Source of the DNA: Lachnospiraceae bacterium
GTDB lineage: Bacteria; Bacillota; Clostridia; Lachnospirales; Lachnospiraceae
Length of the DNA stretch: 27,071 nt
NCBI GenBank assembly: GCA_900751785.1
Contig: CAADSM010000164.1
Span: 1-27,071 of the forward strand
Direction of reading: 5' to 3'
Below the pieces are notes generated by a model. It was given only the letters and a program-made list of their open reading frames with translations. It ran no database searches and was not told where the DNA came from. This document shows positions 22,830-27,071 of the stretch, piece after piece. The first letter of the stretch is position 1; the number at the start of each line of letters is the position of its first letter. Both the position numbers and the translations under genes were made by a program.

Positions 22830-22857
22830 GGGGATGCTTTTGCCATGTAGCATCCCC
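22830..22857 (+). other. Intercistronic hairpin between the two kinases
   Basis: A 9-base-pair perfect stem (GGGGATGCT with AGCATCCCC, 10-base loop) lies 42 bases after kdgK and 25 before the next start. The following bases hold only a weak T stretch, so it could be a leaky terminator or an mRNA stabilising structure. Confidence 0.6.
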
Positions 22858-22882
22858 ACCACTATTTTGGGAGGTATGTGCC

Positions 22883-23914
22883 ATGAGTAAATCCGATAAA
22901 TCCTTTGATCTCCTTTCACTCGGAGAAGTGCTTCTGCGTCTCTCACCGCCGGGCAACGAGCGTCTTGTAAGAGGTGATTCACTGCAAAAACAGGTCGGAG
23001 GGGCAGAACTCAATGTTGTATCCGGCGTCTCGCTTCTCGGTCTGCGCACCGGGATCATCTCAAAGCTTCCCGCCAACGATATCGGCACCTATGCCAAAAA
23101 CAGGATCCGTTTCTGCGGCGTGAGCGACGACTACCTCGTCTATGACGATTCCGAGGACGCGCGGCTTGGGATCTACTATTATGAGAACGGTGCCTATCCG
23201 AGGAAACCGGGTGTTGTATACGACCGAAAGCATTCTTCGATCAACAATATTTCCATTGACGATTTCGACGATTCCCTCTTTTCTTCCACCCGCTGCTTCC
23301 ACACAAGCGGTATTACACTAGGTCTTGGACAGCAGTGCCGGAAAACCGGAATAGAGATGATCCGGAGGTTCAAGGAAGCCGGGGCCCTGATTTCCTTTGA
23401 CGTAAACTTCCGCGGCAATCTTTGGACCGGGGATGAGGCAAGAGAATGCATCGAGCAGATCCTTCCCTATGTCGACATCTTCTTCTGTTCGGAAGAGACT
23501 GCAAGACTCACCTTCCTGAAAAAGGGTGATGCAAAAGAGATCATGAAGAGCTTTACGGAGGAGTATCCTATACGGATCGTCGCCTCCACCCAGCGCATTG
23601 TCCACAGTCCGAAAGTGCATACCTTCGGTTCCATCATCTACGACGCGCAGAAGGATACATATTATGAGGAAGGGCCGTATCGGAACATTGAGGTCGTGGA
23701 CCGGATCGGCAGCGGCGACGCCTATATATCCGGTGTTCTTTACGGTCTTCTGTCAGACTACGACGACTGCCGCCGCGCACTGGAGATCGGCAATGCCACC
23801 AGCGCAGTAAAAAATACGATCCCAGGAGACCTGCCCTCATCGGATCTCCGCGAGATCGAAACGGTCATAAGATCGCACAAGCACATCGGACCGCAGCTTG
23901 AGATGGCTCGATAA
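22883..23914 (+). CDS. Second PfkB-family sugar kinase (KDG-kinase-like)
   Basis: This 343-residue ribokinase-fold kinase is related to the neighbouring kdgK. It keeps the same layout (SLGEVLLRLSPPGNERLVRG, VGGAELNVVSGVSLLGL, GVVYDRKHSSI, SFDVNFRGNLW) but differs in the catalytic motif, RIGSGDAYISG. I chose the ATG at 22883, which follows GGGAGGT; the in-frame ATG at 22823 lies at the intercistronic hairpin. It is probably cotranscribed with eda and kdgK and ends before a strong terminator. It may act on a different keto-deoxy sugar acid such as the galactonate form, or be a diverged duplicate. Substrate unknown. Confidence 0.88.
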   Translation: MSKSDKSFDLLSLGEVLLRLSPPGNERLVRGDSLQKQVGGAELNVVSGVSLLGLRTGIISKLPANDIGTYAKNRIRFCGVSDDYLVYDDSEDARLGIYYYENGAYPRKPGVVYDRKHSSINNISIDDFDDSLFSSTRCFHTSGITLGLGQQCRKTGIEMIRRFKEAGALISFDVNFRGNLWTGDEARECIEQILPYVDIFFCSEETARLTFLKKGDAKEIMKSFTEEYPIRIVASTQRIVHSPKVHTFGSIIYDAQKDTYYEEGPYRNIEVVDRIGSGDAYISGVLYGLLSDYDDCRRALEIGNATSAVKNTIPGDLPSSDLREIETVIRSHKHIGPQLEMAR

Positions 23915-23954
23915 CATCACGGCCCGCTCAGAGGACATCTCCCTTCTGATGTAG

Positions 23955-24004
23955 AAATCCGCGGAAACGAGGATCTGATCATCCCCGCCTCCGCGGATTT
24001 TTTT
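23955..24004 (+). terminator. Terminator at the end of the eda operon
   Basis: An 11-base-pair stem (AAATCCGCGGA with TCCGCGGATTT) is followed by an uninterrupted T run on the plus strand. It lies between two convergent genes and may also weakly serve enolase. Confidence 0.9.
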
Positions 24005-24037
24005 CATTCTTTTCTTAATTTTCTGCGGTTCCCGTTC

Positions 24038-25387
<1,350 letters not shown>

Positions 25388-25427
25388 TCAGGCAAATCAG
25401 GGCAAAGGAGTTTCCATGATTTATTCA

Positions 25428-25485
25428 CATATAGTTAGTCTAAACTAACTATATGTATCTTATCAGAATCAGAACACAGATTCAA
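25428..25485 (-). promoter_or_regulatory. Enolase promoter with a perfect inverted repeat
   Basis: On the minus strand a -35 TTGAAT (25480-25485) and a -10 TAAGAT (25457-25462) are 17 bases apart. Directly downstream is a perfect 11-base-pair dyad, CATATAGTTAG (25428-25438) and CTAACTATATG (25445-25455), with a six-base centre TCTAAA. AT-rich, without a T run, and placed at the start of transcription, it looks like an operator. The nested TTAGTCTAA resembles the core of DtxR/MntR-type boxes. Confidence 0.6.
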
Positions 25486-25539
25486 GATTGCTTATTGAGA
25501 TTGTTTCTCACTTTTTTGCATTCACTGCTTTTCTTCTGT

Positions 25540-26397
25540 TTAGTCTTTCCGCTTTTTCCCGGATATAGTCTGCCGTCCGCGCTTTATTTCTCCACGCTGC
25601 CGGTCAAGACCGCTTTGTCCGTTTTTTCTGCCGCTTTTCTTGGACTGGCCGCTGTTTTTACTGCCTTTTTGTACCGATCTGCCGCTGCTTCTCCCGGATT
25701 TACCGCCGTTTTGTCCGGACTGCCGGCTGCTTTTTCCGGATTTACCCGTATTTTGTCCAGACTGTTGGCTGTTTTTTCCGGATTTACCGCCGCTTTTTCC
25801 TGGCTGTCGGCTGCTCTGCTGCGGTTCTGCGAATTTTTTCCGCACGCTGTACCCAAATGTTCCGATCTTTTCACCTAGTCCAAGGTACTCTCCATGTGAA
25901 TAAGCGATCAGACCGGTGCTGTTCAGATCAAGCCTTCCCTTTTCATCCAGATAAGCTTCCTCCGCCTGCACTGCAGTCACTTCCGCAAGGAACATATGGT
26001 GGCTGCCAAGCTTTTCTATCCTGACTACACGGCACTCGATATTGACTGGCGCTTCTTTGACTGCCGGAGCATATTTCAGCGTGGAAGCCTTCTTTTTCGT
26101 CAGCCCGCATTCCTTCCATTTGTCCACGTCCCGTCCGGAACGCACGCCGCAGTAATCCGCCGCGTGCGCCAGTCTCTCGGTCGTCAGATTGATGACAAAT
26201 TCACCGCTCTCTTCGATCATATGATAGGAATATCTCTCCGGGCGGACCGAGATATAGACCATGGGCGGATTCGTACAGACTGTTCCTGTCCATGCAATGG
26301 TAAGTATATTGGCGTTTCCTTCTCTATCGCCGGCGCTCACCATGACCGCCGGGAGCGGATAGAGCATATTTCCCGGTTTCCAAATCTGTTTTCCCAT
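25540..26397 (-). CDS. Flavin-reductase-like FMN-binding protein with repetitive basic tail
   Basis: Residues 1-190 form a split-barrel FMN-binding domain of the flavin reductase family, with PLPAVMVSAGD, NILTIAWTGTVCTNPPMVYISVRP and the C-terminal segment LIAYSHGEYLGLGEKIGTFGYS. It probably binds FMN in the cytosol, but the reaction is unknown; many such clostridial proteins are uncharacterised. Residues 191-285 are an unusual low-complexity tail rich in Gly, Ser, Lys, Arg, Gln and Asn, built partly on a 14-residue repeat. Most relatives end near residue 190. CAGGAG lies before the ATG. The gene starts 16 bases after the pyrophosphatase stop, so the two are probably cotranscribed. Confidence 0.85.
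   Translation of the reverse strand: MGKQIWKPGNMLYPLPAVMVSAGDREGNANILTIAWTGTVCTNPPMVYISVRPERYSYHMIEESGEFVINLTTERLAHAADYCGVRSGRDVDKWKECGLTKKKASTLKYAPAVKEAPVNIECRVVRIEKLGSHHMFLAEVTAVQAEEAYLDEKGRLDLNSTGLIAYSHGEYLGLGEKIGTFGYSVRKKFAEPQQSSRQPGKSGGKSGKNSQQSGQNTGKSGKSSRQSGQNGGKSGRSSGRSVQKGSKNSGQSKKSGRKNGQSGLDRQRGEIKRGRQTISGKKRKD
25666..25791 (-). repeat. 42-base tandem repeat coding the basic tail
   Basis: Three units of 42 bases encode GGKSGKNSQQSGQN, TGKSGKSSRQSGQN and GGKSGRSSGRSVQK. On the plus strand the marker CCGGATTTACC recurs at 25694, 25736 and 25778, exactly 42 bases apart. More degenerate copies follow toward 25600. Confidence 0.8.
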
Positions 26398-26413
26398 AGC
26401 ACACTCCTGTCTT

Positions 26414-27071
26414 TTACTGCTGCAGCGCTCCTACCAGAGTCGGAACAAGCTGCTTCTTCCTGGAGACGACGCCCTGCAGCATCAGTTCTTCCGTATCCTC
26501 AGCCAGGTCATATGCGCCGATGATCTTCTCTCTGGCGTCAGGTCCGCTGCAGAGCAGCTCGGACGATTCTGTGATGATATTCGTCAGCATGAAGAAGATC
26601 ATGTTCAGCCCATGGCTCTGGCGTGCCCTCTCGAGATGGGGACGGACGATATTCTTGATCTCCTTGAGCTCTTCTGCGCTCATGGAGTTGACCTGCCCCA
26701 CTCCAAATACCGTGTCATTTACCGTAAACTGTTTGAAATCAAGGAAGCAGATCTCCTCTGCGCTCTTCCCTTTCAGATTGCTTCCCGCATTGAACATCTC
26801 CTGAGCCAGTGTCTCGATCTCTATCCCTGCAACCCCAGCCAGTGTCCGCGCTGTGCTCTCGTCAAGCGGGGTGCATGTGGGCGAGCGGAACATCAGTGTA
26901 TCGGAAATGATCGCCGCACAGAGAAGCGCTGCATTGGTCGGATCCACCTCGACCTGTGCCTCCTGATACATCTGATAAACGATCGTCGCTGTACATCCTA
27001 CCGGCTGGGGGCTGTTAAAAACCCGGCCCACCGTCTCCTTAGTGACCCGCTCTCTGTGGTGCGAGACAATC
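26414..27071 (-). CDS. ppaC: Family II (DHH/DHHA2) inorganic pyrophosphatase, C-terminal part
   Basis: This cytosolic Mn-dependent enzyme hydrolyses pyrophosphate to phosphate. The last 218 residues are present and the 5' end lies beyond the right edge. Visible are SHHRERV where family members have DHH, then PVGCTATIV, the metal motif AAIISDTLMFRSPTCT, and the DHHA2 signature VSRKKQLVP near the C-terminus that binds substrate. The Asp of DHH is Ser in this copy, while both His remain. A GTG at 27031 is in frame but the homology continues upstream, so it is not the true start. It is followed closely by the flavin-reductase-like gene. Some clostridial versions carry CBS domains, which would lie outside this window. 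Confidence 0.88.
   Translation of the reverse strand, partial: IVSHHRERVTKETVGRVFNSPQPVGCTATIVYQMYQEAQVEVDPTNAALLCAAIISDTLMFRSPTCTPLDESTARTLAGVAGIEIETLAQEMFNAGSNLKGKSAEEICFLDFKQFTVNDTVFGVGQVNSMSAEELKEIKNIVRPHLERARQSHGLNMIFFMLTNIITESSELLCSGPDAREKIIGAYDLAEDTEELMLQGVVSRKKQLVPTLVGALQQ

Overview
The window reads as chromosomal DNA from a gut-type Clostridia bacterium, most likely a Lachnospiraceae member. This rests on strong AGGAGG ribosome sites, consensus sigma-A promoters, a lipoprotein-type CUT1 sugar-binding protein, a family II (DHH) pyrophosphatase, an anaerobic sulfatase-maturating enzyme of Clostridium type, and GC near 50 percent. I see no rRNA, tRNA, CRISPR array, insertion sequence or prophage. 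Genes are densely packed and no gene-free stretch exceeds 300 bases.

Region 1 (1-15852) looks like a foraging locus for mucin-type Gal-beta-1,3-HexNAc disaccharides, probably including sulfated ones. After the 5' part of a PutP-type Na+/solute symporter comes a minus-strand set: nucleotidyltransferase, NahK-like N-acetylhexosamine 1-kinase and GalE. This GalE has Cys at position 299, the E. coli Tyr299 gatekeeper, which predicts use of UDP-HexNAc. A divergent AraC regulator follows, then a TSUP (TauE/SafE) anion permease divergent from a signal-peptide-less sulfatase, then a second AraC regulator. Convergent with that is an operon for a lipoprotein solute-binding protein, two CUT1 permeases and a GH112 beta-1,3-galactosyl-N-acetylhexosamine phosphorylase. 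Upstream lies anSME, the radical-SAM enzyme that activates sulfatases. The inferred flow is import of the disaccharide by the ABC system, cytosolic desulfation, possible export of the released anion by TSUP, phosphorolysis by GH112, phosphorylation by the kinase, nucleotidylation and epimerisation. The CUT1 ATPase is not in the window.

Region 2 (15984-23914) is a sugar-acid (Entner-Doudoroff type) module: a GntP permease and an IlvD/Edd dehydratase divergent from a GntR/FCD regulator, then an IclR regulator divergent from eda (KDPG aldolase) and two PfkB kinases of the 2-keto-3-deoxygluconate type. Together these would take an aldonate to pyruvate and glyceraldehyde 3-phosphate.

Region 3 (24038-27071) has enolase with a perfect inverted repeat at its promoter, a flavin-reductase-like protein with an unusual basic repetitive C-terminal tail, and the C-terminal part of a family II pyrophosphatase whose DHH signature reads SHH.

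Many promoters carry dyads or repeats at or just downstream of the -10 box, giving several testable operator predictions. No function was tested. Assignments come from motifs and remembered family sequences; substrates are inferred from context.
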